DNA of 64,000 nucleotides, taken from the NCBI RefSeq assembly GCF_014284255.1, contig NZ_JACOFV010000007.1, positions 1 to 64,000 of the forward strand, read 5' to 3'. The translations under genes and the position numbers were made by a program. Of the stretch, positions 15,655-24,707 are shown piece by piece (position 1 is the stretch's first letter; each line of letters begins with the position of its first letter). Origin of the DNA: Cognatundibacterium jejuense. GTDB taxonomy: Bacteria; Pseudomonadota; Gammaproteobacteria; Burkholderiales; Burkholderiaceae_D. The notes beneath the pieces are model-generated. The model made no database searches. It saw nothing but the letters and a program-made list of their open reading frames with translations, and was not told the origin of the DNA.

Positions 15655-18600
15655 TTATTGTAAGGCTTTTAAAGTACTCTTAATTTGGGCCACGCGGCTC
15701 GCAAGATCTGGCATGTTTGCAGTAATGCGCAATTTGTCCTGACCATTGAGTTTGATATGCTTATTTTTTTGGATTAACTCAATAATCCGCATGGCATCGA
15801 TCGGTGGTTGCGGTTCAAATTGCAGATTTGCTGCTTCGCTATGCACATCAATTTTGATGATGCCCAAAGGTTTAGCTGCCACGCGTAAGCGATGCGTTTC
15901 AAGCAAAGACTGTACTTGTTCAGGTAACTTGCCAAAACGGTCTATCATTTCTTCTTGCATATCATCAATGGCACTGGCTTTGCTGCAATTCGCCAGACGC
16001 TTGTAGATAGAAAGACGTTCATGCACGTCGCCGCAAAAGTCATTCGGCAACAGGGCAGGGATATGCAAATTAATTTCCGTCGTTGTCGACAAAGGTGCTG
16101 CGAGATCCGGTTCCTTACCGTTTTTCAGAGAGCGCACAGCCTCGCTGAGCATATCGGAATACATCTGGAAGCCGATTTCATGCATTTCGCCAGATTGATT
16201 ATCACCCAGAACCTCACCAGCGCCGCGGATTTCAAGGTCATGCATTGCCAGATAAAAGCCGCTACCCAGCTCTTCCATTTGTTGAATCGCTTCCAAACGG
16301 CGATTTGCTTGTTTCGTCAAGCCTTGTACATCATGTACCAACAGATAAGCATACGCCTGATGATGAGAGCGACCGACGCGACCGCGTAATTGATGCAACT
16401 GCGCCAGACCAAATTTATCCGCTCTATGCATGATAATCGTATTGGCAGTCGGGACGTCAATACCGGTTTCGATGATCGTCGTGCACAACAGAATATTATG
16501 GCGCTGGGCGACGAAGTCACGCATGACTTTTTCCAGATCACGTTCGTGCATCTGCCCATGCGCCACCACCACACGTGCCTCTGGGAGCAGAGCCTCCAGC
16601 ATGGCTTTGCGGTTTTCGATGGTTTCTACTTCGTTATGTAAGAAATAGACTTGGCCACCGCGCTTGAGCTCACGCAGACAAGCCTCGCGAATCACTGAAT
16701 TATCTTCGCTGCGTACAAAGGTCTTGATCGCCAGACGTTTTTGCGGAGCGGTCGCGATAATGGAAAAATCGCGCAGACCTTCCAGCGCCATGCCCAAAGT
16801 ACGTGGAATTGGCGTTGCAGTGAGGGTCAGGACATCAACTTCAGCACGAAGTGATTTCAGTGCCTCTTTTTGACGCACTCCAAAACGATGCTCTTCGTCG
16901 ATAATGACGAGACCTAATCGGGAGAATTTCACATCGTCGGATAAAAGCTTATGCGTGCCGATAACGATATCTACCGTGCCATCGCCCATGCCTTTGATGG
17001 CCTGATTGATCTCTTTGCCGGAGCGGAAGCGGGATAATTCAGCGATTTTAACTGGCCAATTGGCAAAGCGATCAGCAAAAGTTTGCGCGTGTTGCTCCGC
17101 CAGCAGCGTCGTCGGCGCAAGGATGGCGACTTGCTTGCCGCCCATGACCGCCACAAATGCGGCACGTAAGGCGACTTCAGTCTTACCAAAGCCAACGTCA
17201 CCGCAGATCAAACGATCCATAGGCTTGCCAGATGTCATATCGCCAATGACGGCAGTAATCGCAGCTGCCTGATCGGGTGTTTCGTCAAAGCCAAAACTTT
17301 CCGCAAAGGCTTCATAGTCTTTGCTGGAATATTCAAAAGCATGCCCTTGGCGTAAGGCACGTCGCGCATAGAGATTGAGCAACTCAGCAGCGGTGTCGCG
17401 GATTTGTTGCGCGGCTTTTTTCTTGGCTTTTTCCCACTGACCCGAACCCAGGCTATGCAAAGGTGCGTCATCCGGGGAAGCGCCGGAATAGCGCGAGATG
17501 ACATGCAATTGCGCCACAGGCACATAGAGCTTGGTTTCTTTTGCATATTCCAGATGCAAGAATTCAGTATCGCCTTCGCCCAAATCCATGCTGATCAAGC
17601 CCATATAGCGGCCGATACCATGGTTACTATGCACGACAGGGTCGCCAATTTTGAGTTCCGACAAGTCGCGCACCATGTGTTCGACTTGCGTGACTGCTTC
17701 TTGTTTTTTCCGACCTATACGTTTGCCGCTGCCTGCATATAACTCGGCTTCCGTCACAAACGCGATACCGTCAGCCAGAATAAAACCAGCGTGCAATGGT
17801 GCGACACCCAGCATCAGCTTGGCATTGGACGTTACAAAATCAGTATAGCCCTCGCATAAACTCAGCGAGATTGCATATTCATTGAAATATTGTTGCAGCG
17901 TTTCGCGGCGACCTAAGGTTTCAGCACAGATCATCACGCGTTTATCGGTTTGCAACAGGAACGAGCGCAAATTGGTCAGCGGATCATCGGCCCTGCAATT
18001 AACTGCGATATCCGGCAAAAAGCTGGAGACTTCGGACGCGCCAGCGGCTTTATCAGCATTCGCAATCACCCAACGTGCTTGCGATTTTAAAGCACCAAAA
18101 AAGTCTTCATCGCGTAAAAACACGGTTTCTGGCGCTAACACCGGACGTTCTCTGTCAGATTTTAAGAACTGGTAACGTGAGCGCGTATCCGTCCAGAAGC
18201 GTTGTATCGCTTCATCAATATTGCCGACTAACGCGAAATGCGCAGCTGGCGGTAGGTAATCAAACAGAGTCGCAGATTGTTCAAAAAACAGTGGCAAGTA
18301 ATACTCAATACCAGCCGAAGCAATCCCATTACCTATGTCTTTGTAAATAGAAGAACGGGAAGGATCTCCTTCAAAGGTCTCGCGCCAGCGGCTACGGAAA
18401 GCCGCACGCGCGGGTTCGTCCATAGGAAATTCGCGTCCTGGCAGCAAACGTACTTCTGGCACCGGATACAAAGAGCGCTGCGTATCAGCATCAAACGTGC
18501 GTATGGTCTCTATCGTGTCGCCAAACAAATCAAGGCGATATGGCAGTGCCGATCCCATCGGAAACAGATCGATCAGGCCGCCTCGTACCGAATATTCACC

Positions 18601-19086
18601 GGGGGACATGACTTGATTGACATGGCTGTAGCCAGCTAAAGTCAGCTGCGATTTGAGCTTGGCTTCATCCAGCGTATCGCCTTTTTTGAAGAAAAAGGTA
18701 TAGGCGGCCAGAAATGACGGTGGCGCCATGCGGAGCAGGGCAGTGGTTGCTGGCGCTAGCAGCACATCACAATTACCGTTTTGAATCTCATGCAAACTCG
18801 CCAGACGTTCTGAGACCAGATCCTGATGCGGAGAGAAAGCGTCGTAAGGCAATGTTTCCCAATCCGGCAGCAAATGGCAACGTAGCTCGGAATTGAACCA
18901 AGGAATTTCATCACGCAAGCGCTGAGCATCGCCAGGATTGGCAACAAACACGGTTAACATGCGTTTTTCAGATTTCAGAGCTGTCGCCGCTTGCGCCAAA
19001 GCAAACGCATCGGCAGAGCCGTGCAGGAAAGGGAGTGCCAGTCTATGGCCGGGTTTTGCTAAAGATTTGTTGAAATCGAATGACAT
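15655..19086 (-). CDS. mfd: transcription-repair coupling factor
   Basis: This 1143-residue superfamily 2 translocase removes RNA polymerase stalled at lesions and recruits UvrA. The order is the UvrB-like N-terminal domains (residues 1 to about 350), then the RNA-polymerase-interacting CarD-like domain (about 475-550, with GDPVVHSNHGIGRYMG). The helicase core follows, with Walker A GDVGFGKTEVALRAAF, DEEHRFG (Walker B), TATPIPRTL and QLRGRVGRS. The C-terminal TRCF domain (NDFCGDVHERLSIYKRL) ends the protein. The length is normal. It is divergent from ispD with a 136-bp gap. Confidence 0.97.
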   Translation of the reverse strand: MSFDFNKSLAKPGHRLALPFLHGSADAFALAQAATALKSEKRMLTVFVANPGDAQRLRDEIPWFNSELRCHLLPDWETLPYDAFSPHQDLVSERLASLHEIQNGNCDVLLAPATTALLRMAPPSFLAAYTFFFKKGDTLDEAKLKSQLTLAGYSHVNQVMSPGEYSVRGGLIDLFPMGSALPYRLDLFGDTIETIRTFDADTQRSLYPVPEVRLLPGREFPMDEPARAAFRSRWRETFEGDPSRSSIYKDIGNGIASAGIEYYLPLFFEQSATLFDYLPPAAHFALVGNIDEAIQRFWTDTRSRYQFLKSDRERPVLAPETVFLRDEDFFGALKSQARWVIANADKAAGASEVSSFLPDIAVNCRADDPLTNLRSFLLQTDKRVMICAETLGRRETLQQYFNEYAISLSLCEGYTDFVTSNAKLMLGVAPLHAGFILADGIAFVTEAELYAGSGKRIGRKKQEAVTQVEHMVRDLSELKIGDPVVHSNHGIGRYMGLISMDLGEGDTEFLHLEYAKETKLYVPVAQLHVISRYSGASPDDAPLHSLGSGQWEKAKKKAAQQIRDTAAELLNLYARRALRQGHAFEYSSKDYEAFAESFGFDETPDQAAAITAVIGDMTSGKPMDRLICGDVGFGKTEVALRAAFVAVMGGKQVAILAPTTLLAEQHAQTFADRFANWPVKIAELSRFRSGKEINQAIKGMGDGTVDIVIGTHKLLSDDVKFSRLGLVIIDEEHRFGVRQKEALKSLRAEVDVLTLTATPIPRTLGMALEGLRDFSIIATAPQKRLAIKTFVRSEDNSVIREACLRELKRGGQVYFLHNEVETIENRKAMLEALLPEARVVVAHGQMHERDLEKVMRDFVAQRHNILLCTTIIETGIDVPTANTIIMHRADKFGLAQLHQLRGRVGRSHHQAYAYLLVHDVQGLTKQANRRLEAIQQMEELGSGFYLAMHDLEIRGAGEVLGDNQSGEMHEIGFQMYSDMLSEAVRSLKNGKEPDLAAPLSTTTEINLHIPALLPNDFCGDVHERLSIYKRLANCSKASAIDDMQEEMIDRFGKLPEQVQSLLETHRLRVAAKPLGIIKIDVHSEAANLQFEPQPPIDAMRIIELIQKNKHIKLNGQDKLRITANMPDLASRVAQIKSTLKALQ

Positions 19087-19207
19087 TGCGGCTGAAAATT
19101 GAAGATACCGTAAAAGCAGCTGAAGGAACCGCGTACAGAATGAAATACGCGGTTAAAATGAAACCTCATTATAAACGAATGGGCAGTTTGGCATCAGACA
19201 GCCTAAT

Positions 19208-19240
19208 AAAGATGCATGAAAGATGCATGAAAGATGTATG
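19208..19240 (+). repeat. three tandem 11-bp repeats over the ispD start
   Basis: AAAGATGCATG occurs at 19208-19218 and 19219-19229, then AAAGATGTATG at 19230-19240. Each unit contains ATG codons, two of which (19223 and 19238) are in the ispD frame. Confidence 0.85.
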
Positions 19241-19957
19241 CAAGAAGAAATTAAACAACAATTGGATACCCAAAAGAACGCGCAAAAGGGTGCACCAAAA
19301 TACGTCGCTTTAATCCCCGCTGCCGGTGTCGGTAGCCGTATGGGTAAGAATGCACCCAAGCAATATTTAACGATTGCTGGACAGTCGATTTTGCAGCACA
19401 CCGTCAACGCCTTCTTGAGTTTTGATGGGGTGTCACATACCTACGTGGTGGTGAGTCCGGACGATGCATATGTGGATGATTTTTTACAGCCGTCGTCGCG
19501 CTTAAGCGTATTGCGTTGTGGGGGAGAGACCCGACGCGATTCCGTGCGTAATGGTCTGACCGCCATCGCAAAGGAAGCACAAGGCGATGATTGGGTCATG
19601 GTGCACGACGCCGCCAGGCCTGGCCTGACTGCCGGGCTATTGAGCAAATTATTAAGCGAAGTTGGAACGAACATGGTTGGCGGATTGCTCGCCTTGCCTG
19701 TCGTTGACACGGTTAAGCGCGTCGTTGACGGCAAAGTGCAAACGATATCCCGGGATGGAATGTGGCTGGCACAGACGCCGCAGATGTTTCGCTTCCAGCT
19801 CTTGTGCGACGCCTTGGACGCGGCTGATCAGGTGACCGACGAGGCCAGTGCGGTGGAAGCGGCCGGACATATTCCATTGCTCATTGAAGGACATGTCTGT
19901 AATTTAAAAGTCACTTTGCCAGCGGACTTGGAGCAGGTAAGCCAGTATTTAAAATAA
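19223..19957 (+). CDS. ispD: 2-C-methyl-D-erythritol 4-phosphate cytidylyltransferase
   Basis: The third enzyme of the MEP isoprenoid pathway, transferring CMP to methylerythritol phosphate. The nucleotidyltransferase motif ALIPAAGVGSRMGKNAPKQYL lies at about residues 29-49. The second part of the active site is HDAARPGLT, and WLAQTPQMF and TDEASAVEAAGH follow. The protein is 244 residues from the ATG at 19223 or 239 from 19238. Both starts lie inside an 11-bp tandem repeat, and neither has a strong ribosome site. ispF follows 43 bp downstream, the usual pairing. The first ~25 residues are longer and more polar than in most homologues. Confidence 0.93.
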   Translation: MHERCMQEEIKQQLDTQKNAQKGAPKYVALIPAAGVGSRMGKNAPKQYLTIAGQSILQHTVNAFLSFDGVSHTYVVVSPDDAYVDDFLQPSSRLSVLRCGGETRRDSVRNGLTAIAKEAQGDDWVMVHDAARPGLTAGLLSKLLSEVGTNMVGGLLALPVVDTVKRVVDGKVQTISRDGMWLAQTPQMFRFQLLCDALDAADQVTDEASAVEAAGHIPLLIEGHVCNLKVTLPADLEQVSQYLK

Positions 19958-20000
19958 TTTAAAATTACATAATAAAAGTACATAAAAGAAAGAAAATTTG

Positions 20001-20504
20001 ATGAAGAATAATGTTCCTCCTTTTAGAATCGGGCAAGGTTACGACTGTCACGCTTTGGTACCAGGCCGAAAGTTAATTATTGGCGGTGTCGATATTCCGC
20101 ATAAAACAGGTTTATTGGGTCATTCGGACGCTGATGTCTTGTTGCATGCGATCACTGATGCGATTTTTGGATCGGCTGGTTTGGGGGATATCGGACGCCA
20201 CTTTCCAGATACGGACGCCAAATTTTCGGGAGCCGACTCACGTGTGTTATTGCGTGAGGCTGTGAAGCGGCTCAACGATGCTGGCTACGCAATCGGGAAT
20301 TTGGATGCCACCATCATTGCGCAAGCGCCAAAGATGGCACCGCATATCCCAAGCATGGTGCAACATGTGGCTGCTGATTTGCAAGTGGATGTATCGCAAA
20401 TCAATATCAAGGCAAAGACCAATGAAAAATTAGGTTACCTTGGCAGAGAAGAAGGTATTGCTGCAGAAGCAGTGGTGCTGGTGTATAAGCTAGACAATCA
20501 ATAA
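20001..20504 (+). CDS. ispF: 2-C-methyl-D-erythritol 2,4-cyclodiphosphate synthase
   Basis: This 167-residue enzyme of the MEP pathway cyclises CDP-methylerythritol phosphate with loss of CMP. The zinc-binding motif GYDCHAL (Asp and His) and the third ligand in [16 protein letters not shown] are present. [11 protein letters not shown] and the C-terminal [22 protein letters not shown] are also typical. The ATG at 20001 is preceded by AAGAAAGAAAATTTG. It is probably co-transcribed with ispD. Confidence 0.97.
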   Translation: MKNNVPPFRIGQGYDCHALVPGRKLIIGGVDIPHKTGLLGHSDADVLLHAITDAIFGSAGLGDIGRHFPDTDAKFSGADSRVLLREAVKRLNDAGYAIGNLDATIIAQAPKMAPHIPSMVQHVAADLQVDVSQINIKAKTNEKLGYLGREEGIAAEAVVLVYKLDNQ

Positions 20505-20587
20505 TCAAAGATAGCGACATGAAACAGCGTGCGTTGGTGTGCATCACTTTACGTCAACTTTGACATCTACAAAAAACGGAGAAATAA

Positions 20588-20860
20588 ATGAACCAAGAAC
20601 ACGTCAAACAATTACTCACACAATTGCATACTGAATTAGCAGGTACCGAAGAAGTTGATGGCGAATTGAAGTCTTTGCTACAAAATTTAAACAAGGACAT
20701 TCACCAGGTTTTGAATAGCGATCAACAGCACGATGATCCAGTCTACGCGGCATTGAGTGAGCGCTCTGTGTCTCTGTCAGCCAAATTCGCTGCAGAACAC
20801 CCTAAGCTAGAACCAGTGTTGCGTGAGCTGGCGTCTATGTTGGCAAAGATTGGCGTTTGA
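20588..20860 (+). CDS. DUF4404 family protein
   Basis: This 90-residue, helix-rich, acidic protein matches the small DUF4404 family found in proteobacteria. It starts MNQEHVKQLLTQLHTEL and has SAKFAAEHPKLEPVLRELASMLAKIGV at the end, a conserved pattern. No signal peptide or catalytic motif is seen. GGAGAAATAA precedes the ATG. It is 83 bp from ispF on the same strand, but the function is not known and a link to isoprenoids is not implied. Confidence 0.75.
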   Translation: MNQEHVKQLLTQLHTELAGTEEVDGELKSLLQNLNKDIHQVLNSDQQHDDPVYAALSERSVSLSAKFAAEHPKLEPVLRELASMLAKIGV

Positions 20861-20989
20861 TATTTGGCGCTTAAATCAATTTAAAAAGTAAAACGAGATC
20901 ATTGAAGGTGCCCCACACGGATGCAAGGTGATCGCTTCATGATTTCGTGACGGTTTTGTCTAACTCAAAAAATCAAATCTGAACGATTA

Positions 20990-21523
20990 ATGATGCGCCT
21001 ACCTACAATGCCATCTCTTGGCGATTCGGGATTCCTACTCAGGCCGATAGAATTGACTGATGTTCAAGCGTGGTATTGCTATTTGTCGATGCCGCACGTC
21101 ATTGAACATACGAGTTGGAATCTGCATTCTGCAGATGATCTGAAGGCGATCATTACATCATCGAACACAGATGATGCCAATTCACCGCTACGTCTTGCTA
21201 TCGTTGAAACGGCAACGAATAATTTTGTCGGGACAATCGGCTTTCCTCTTATTTCATCGGTCAATCGTACCGCGGAACTGGCTTATGACCTGCACCCTAA
21301 CTATTGGGGTAAAGGGATTGCCACCTTATGTGCAAAAGCTTTAGTACATTGGGCATTAACCGAAGGGAAGTTCGTACGTGTACAGGCAACAGTGCTCGAT
21401 ACCAATCTTGCATCGGCCAACGTATTGAAAAAAATCGGATTTGTATTTGAAGGGAAGCTGAAAAACTACCGCATTGTGCGTGGCCAGCCACGCGACTATG
21501 CTATGTTTTCCGCGACCTCTTAG
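20990..21523 (+). CDS. GNAT-family N-acetyltransferase (RimJ/RimL type)
   Basis: A 177-residue GNAT domain of the acetyltransf_3 kind. It has FLLRPIELTDVQAWYCYLS at the N-terminus, ELAYDLHPNYWGKGIATLCAKALV (acetyl-CoA loop) in the middle, and VLDTNLASANVLKKIGFVFEGKLKNYRIVRGQPRDYAMFS at the end, which is typical of RimJ/RimL-like enzymes. It acetylates N-termini or small amines; the substrate is unknown. ATG codons at 20990 and 20993 are adjacent and either could be used. There is no operon partner. Confidence 0.85.
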   Translation: MMRLPTMPSLGDSGFLLRPIELTDVQAWYCYLSMPHVIEHTSWNLHSADDLKAIITSSNTDDANSPLRLAIVETATNNFVGTIGFPLISSVNRTAELAYDLHPNYWGKGIATLCAKALVHWALTEGKFVRVQATVLDTNLASANVLKKIGFVFEGKLKNYRIVRGQPRDYAMFSATS

Positions 21524-21617
21524 AAAATCGCCTCTGGCGTAAGTCTTGTTCAAAACGTATGTGTGCCGATGATATCCAGATAAATGCGTACATACATATT
21601 AAAGAAAAGGAAATATT

Positions 21618-22610
21618 TTGGGCGACCATCACGATCACAAAACGCATGATCATTCGCATGACCACGAACACGAACACGATCATAGCGAAGGTCACGGTCA
21701 TGAGCATGGACACCATGGTCACTCGCACGCACCCAAAGACTTCGGCAAGATCTTTTTCTTGGGCGTTATACTCAATTCTGGCTTTGTATTGGCTGAATTC
21801 TTCTTCGGTATTCTCAGTAATTCAGCCGCTTTGCTGGCAGATGCCGGCCATAACCTGAGTGATGTGCTAGGTCTCTTGCTTGCTTGGGGCGCCAGTATTT
21901 TGGTCAAAAAGCAGCCTTCAGGACGTTTTACTTATGGCCTGCGCAGTACTTCAATCTTGGCGGCGCTTGCAAATGCCGTAGTCTTGCTAGTAGTGACTGG
22001 TGGTATCGCCTGGGAAGCGATTTTACGTCTACAACATCCTGAACATGTAACTGGCATGACCGTCATTATCGTTGCCGCTATTGGTGTCGTCGTTAATTTG
22101 AGTACCGCATTGCTGTTTGTCTCTGGCAGACATGATGATCTGAACTTACGTGCTGCATTTTTGCATATGGCGGGTGATGCTGCGATTTCTCTCGGCGTGG
22201 TGATTGCTGGTTTTGTGATGATTTATAGCGGCTGGGATTGGTTAGATCCTGCGGTGAGTCTGGTGATTTCTATATTTGTCGTTGTAGGTACATGGGGATT
22301 ATTAAGAGATTCCATCAATCTGGCATTGCATGCGGTTCCTGCCAGTATTAATTCGGTCGAAGTTCATGCGTTTTTGACTAAACTGCCTGATGTGACAGAA
22401 GTACATGACTTGCATATCTGGGGCATGAGCACGACCGAAGTCGCATTGACTGCGCACCTAGTTGTTTCTGGCACGTACCCTGGCGATGCATTCAGAAAAA
22501 TGGTTACCGACGAATTATTAAAGCGCTTCAAAATCGGCCATGCGACTCTACAAATAGAACTAAATGATTCGGGCATCCCATGCGACTTAGCGCCAACTGA
22601 CGTGGTTTAA
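21618..22610 (+). CDS. cation diffusion facilitator, zinc/cadmium exporter (CzcD/ZitB-like)
   Basis: This 330-residue inner-membrane antiporter has six helices. The first ~40 residues are extremely His-rich (alternating H, D, E, G, S). The metal-site residues are in helix 2 (ADAGHNLSDVLG, His-x3-Asp) and helix 5 (HMAGDAAISLG, His-x3-Asp). The His/Asp-His/Asp set is typical of zinc and cadmium transporters. The cytoplasmic C-terminal domain contains DVTEVHDLHIWGMS. Translation most likely starts at TTG 21618, with AAAAGGAAA seven bases upstream; no ATG fits before the His-rich part. It exports Zn2+ in exchange for protons. Confidence 0.9.
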   Translation: MGDHHDHKTHDHSHDHEHEHDHSEGHGHEHGHHGHSHAPKDFGKIFFLGVILNSGFVLAEFFFGILSNSAALLADAGHNLSDVLGLLLAWGASILVKKQPSGRFTYGLRSTSILAALANAVVLLVVTGGIAWEAILRLQHPEHVTGMTVIIVAAIGVVVNLSTALLFVSGRHDDLNLRAAFLHMAGDAAISLGVVIAGFVMIYSGWDWLDPAVSLVISIFVVVGTWGLLRDSINLALHAVPASINSVEVHAFLTKLPDVTEVHDLHIWGMSTTEVALTAHLVVSGTYPGDAFRKMVTDELLKRFKIGHATLQIELNDSGIPCDLAPTDVV

Positions 22611-22618
22611 CGTATGAC

Positions 22619-22649
22619 GATCTGTAACGCGGGCACAACCCACAATACA
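22619..22649. terminator. weak hairpin between convergent genes
   Basis: ATCTGTA pairs with TACAGAT and an inner GGG with CCC. It lies between the stops of the CDF gene and the histidine kinase. There is no T-run, so its termination role is uncertain. Confidence 0.35.
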
Positions 22650-22652
22650 GAT

Positions 22653-24707
22653 TTACGCTACCGGCAAGGTGAACCAGAAGGTACTGCCTTTTCCAGAGGC
22701 TGACTCAAATCCAATATTCCCTTGCATTTGCTGTATTAATTTTTTACTTATATTCAATCCCAGACCCGTACCACCTTGTTGACGGGTATTGGAATTATTC
22801 GCCTGAGCAAAAGCTTCGAAGATACGGCTGTGAAAATGTTCTGGGATCCCTTCACCCATATCAATCACCGCCACTTTAAAGCAGCTTTCTTCCTTAATCA
22901 GGCGAATTTTCACGACATCATCGTTATGAGAAAATTTTGCCGCATTCGATAAAAGATTTGCCAACACTTGTTTGATACGTTCAGGATCGCCTTTAACTAA
23001 AGCTACGGCCGACGACCCTGCGTATTCAAAACTAACGTTAAAGGTCGATGCAAAATCTTTATTCTCATCGACCGCTTGTTCAATAATATTACTTACGTTT
23101 ACGGTCTGAATATCCATCAACATCTTGCCGGACATAAGCTTTTCCATATCCAGAATATCATTCAGCAAGACAATCAAGCGTTGGCTATTTCTATGGGCGA
23201 CTTTAATTAAATTCAAGGCTTGATCTGGTAGTTTGCCAAGCAACTCACTTTCAAGCAAACCGAGTGCTCCACGGATCGAAGTGACTGGCGTTCGTAATTC
23301 GTGACTTACCGTAGAAACAAATTCCGCTTTGAGTTGTTCGATGTTTTTGCGATCTGAAATATCCGTGTGCGTGCCGACCATACGCACAGGCCTACCGTTG
23401 TCATCGCGTTTAACGACCATCGCGCGATCATGGATCCAGATATAGCTACCATCCTTGCATCTGAACCGGTATTCGTGCGAAAAAGTGTTCGTCATTCCTT
23501 GAAAATTAGCTTCCACTGCAGCCATTAACTCTGCTTCATCTTCTGGATGAATACGGTCAGACCATTCCTTGATGCTATCGCTAATCTCGCTATCATCGTG
23601 GCCTAGCATCTTTTTCCATTGCGTTGAATAGATACATTTCTCAGCTGGAATGTCCCAATCCCAGACCCCGTCACCACTTCCTTCTAAGGCAAACTCCCAA
23701 CGTTCTTCGCTAATTTTCAGCGAGGCAAGGGCTTTTGCCATTTCCTGTTCCAGACGAATTTTTTGAGTTATATCCATGCCGACACCACAAGTGCCTATGA
23801 TTTCTCCATTAGCATCAAGTAGGGGAGAGCGAATCACCAGATAAATGTGTGGACCATCGTCTCTTTGAACAATGTTTTCGGTGCGTCGCGGTGCGCCTGA
23901 GGCAATCATCTCGCTTTCAACTTGATAGACATCATCCGCTAATTCTGGCGGCAAAACCTCGCGATAATGCGTGCCGAAAATTTCATCGTTTCTACACTTA
24001 AAAACAGTTTCATACTCTTTATTGACATACAGATAACGGCCGTTTAAGTCGCGGACATGAACGTAAGAAGCGGTGCAGTCAATGACGGTTTTAAGTAGAC
24101 TATTATTTTCTATCGCATAACGACTATCGTGCGCCTGATTTTGAATTTCAGGTACGATCGACGTTGGTCGCTGGTATTGAGTTACGATTGGCGAAGACAG
24201 CTGCAGTTTCTGGAGCAAACTGGCAGTAAGAGAAATACAGCCCCTAGTTTGGCTGACGTGTTTCAGAATTTCCGCTTCAGTCCAACTTGCAAAAGCAAGT
24301 AACTGTTGATTATTTATTTCGTTGGGAGTCGATTGCCCGGGGCAGTGGATAATAAGGGCGCCAAGAATTTTACCATCTACCCATTTAATTGGAACGCCAG
24401 AAAATGACCCCGTTCCATTTTCTTTTTGCGTTAATTTTGCAGGAATCACAAACTGACGAGTGCGCCATAGAGAGTGACAAAGTTCAATAATCTCTCTTGT
24501 CTGATGTTGAGCCTGCAAGCCTAGACATTCACTCACATCAATAGCGAGGTCGGGACGAAAAACAATCAGCACGCGGCAATTGCCAAACACTTTTTCTGCC
24601 GTTTGCAGTATCGGCACAAAGCACGATAAAGAAGACAGGCAAACAGAACCGGAGGCGGGTAATTCAACGGCAGTCTGGCTACCTTGCAAGGAAATGTTTT
24701 TTTCCAT
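22653..24707 (-). CDS. orphan PAS-domain sensor histidine kinase
   Basis: This 684-residue cytoplasmic sensor has no transmembrane segment. An N-terminal GAF-like region (about 20-175, WRTRQFVIPAKL, GALIIHCPG) is followed by a PAS domain (about 205-330, VHVRDLNGRYLYVNKEYE). A second PAS with PAC (about 340-460, WDWDIPAEKCIYSTQWKKMLG) comes next. The HisKA box is SHELRTPV with His469. The ATPase domain has N-box NLLSNAAKF, DMGEGIP, and QGGTGLGLNISK. No receiver domain or response regulator is adjacent, so its partner is elsewhere. The signal is unknown; the PAS type could bind flavin, haem or small ligands. Confidence 0.9.
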   Translation of the reverse strand: MEKNISLQGSQTAVELPASGSVCLSSLSCFVPILQTAEKVFGNCRVLIVFRPDLAIDVSECLGLQAQHQTREIIELCHSLWRTRQFVIPAKLTQKENGTGSFSGVPIKWVDGKILGALIIHCPGQSTPNEINNQQLLAFASWTEAEILKHVSQTRGCISLTASLLQKLQLSSPIVTQYQRPTSIVPEIQNQAHDSRYAIENNSLLKTVIDCTASYVHVRDLNGRYLYVNKEYETVFKCRNDEIFGTHYREVLPPELADDVYQVESEMIASGAPRRTENIVQRDDGPHIYLVIRSPLLDANGEIIGTCGVGMDITQKIRLEQEMAKALASLKISEERWEFALEGSGDGVWDWDIPAEKCIYSTQWKKMLGHDDSEISDSIKEWSDRIHPEDEAELMAAVEANFQGMTNTFSHEYRFRCKDGSYIWIHDRAMVVKRDDNGRPVRMVGTHTDISDRKNIEQLKAEFVSTVSHELRTPVTSIRGALGLLESELLGKLPDQALNLIKVAHRNSQRLIVLLNDILDMEKLMSGKMLMDIQTVNVSNIIEQAVDENKDFASTFNVSFEYAGSSAVALVKGDPERIKQVLANLLSNAAKFSHNDDVVKIRLIKEESCFKVAVIDMGEGIPEHFHSRIFEAFAQANNSNTRQQGGTGLGLNISKKLIQQMQGNIGFESASGKGSTFWFTLPVA

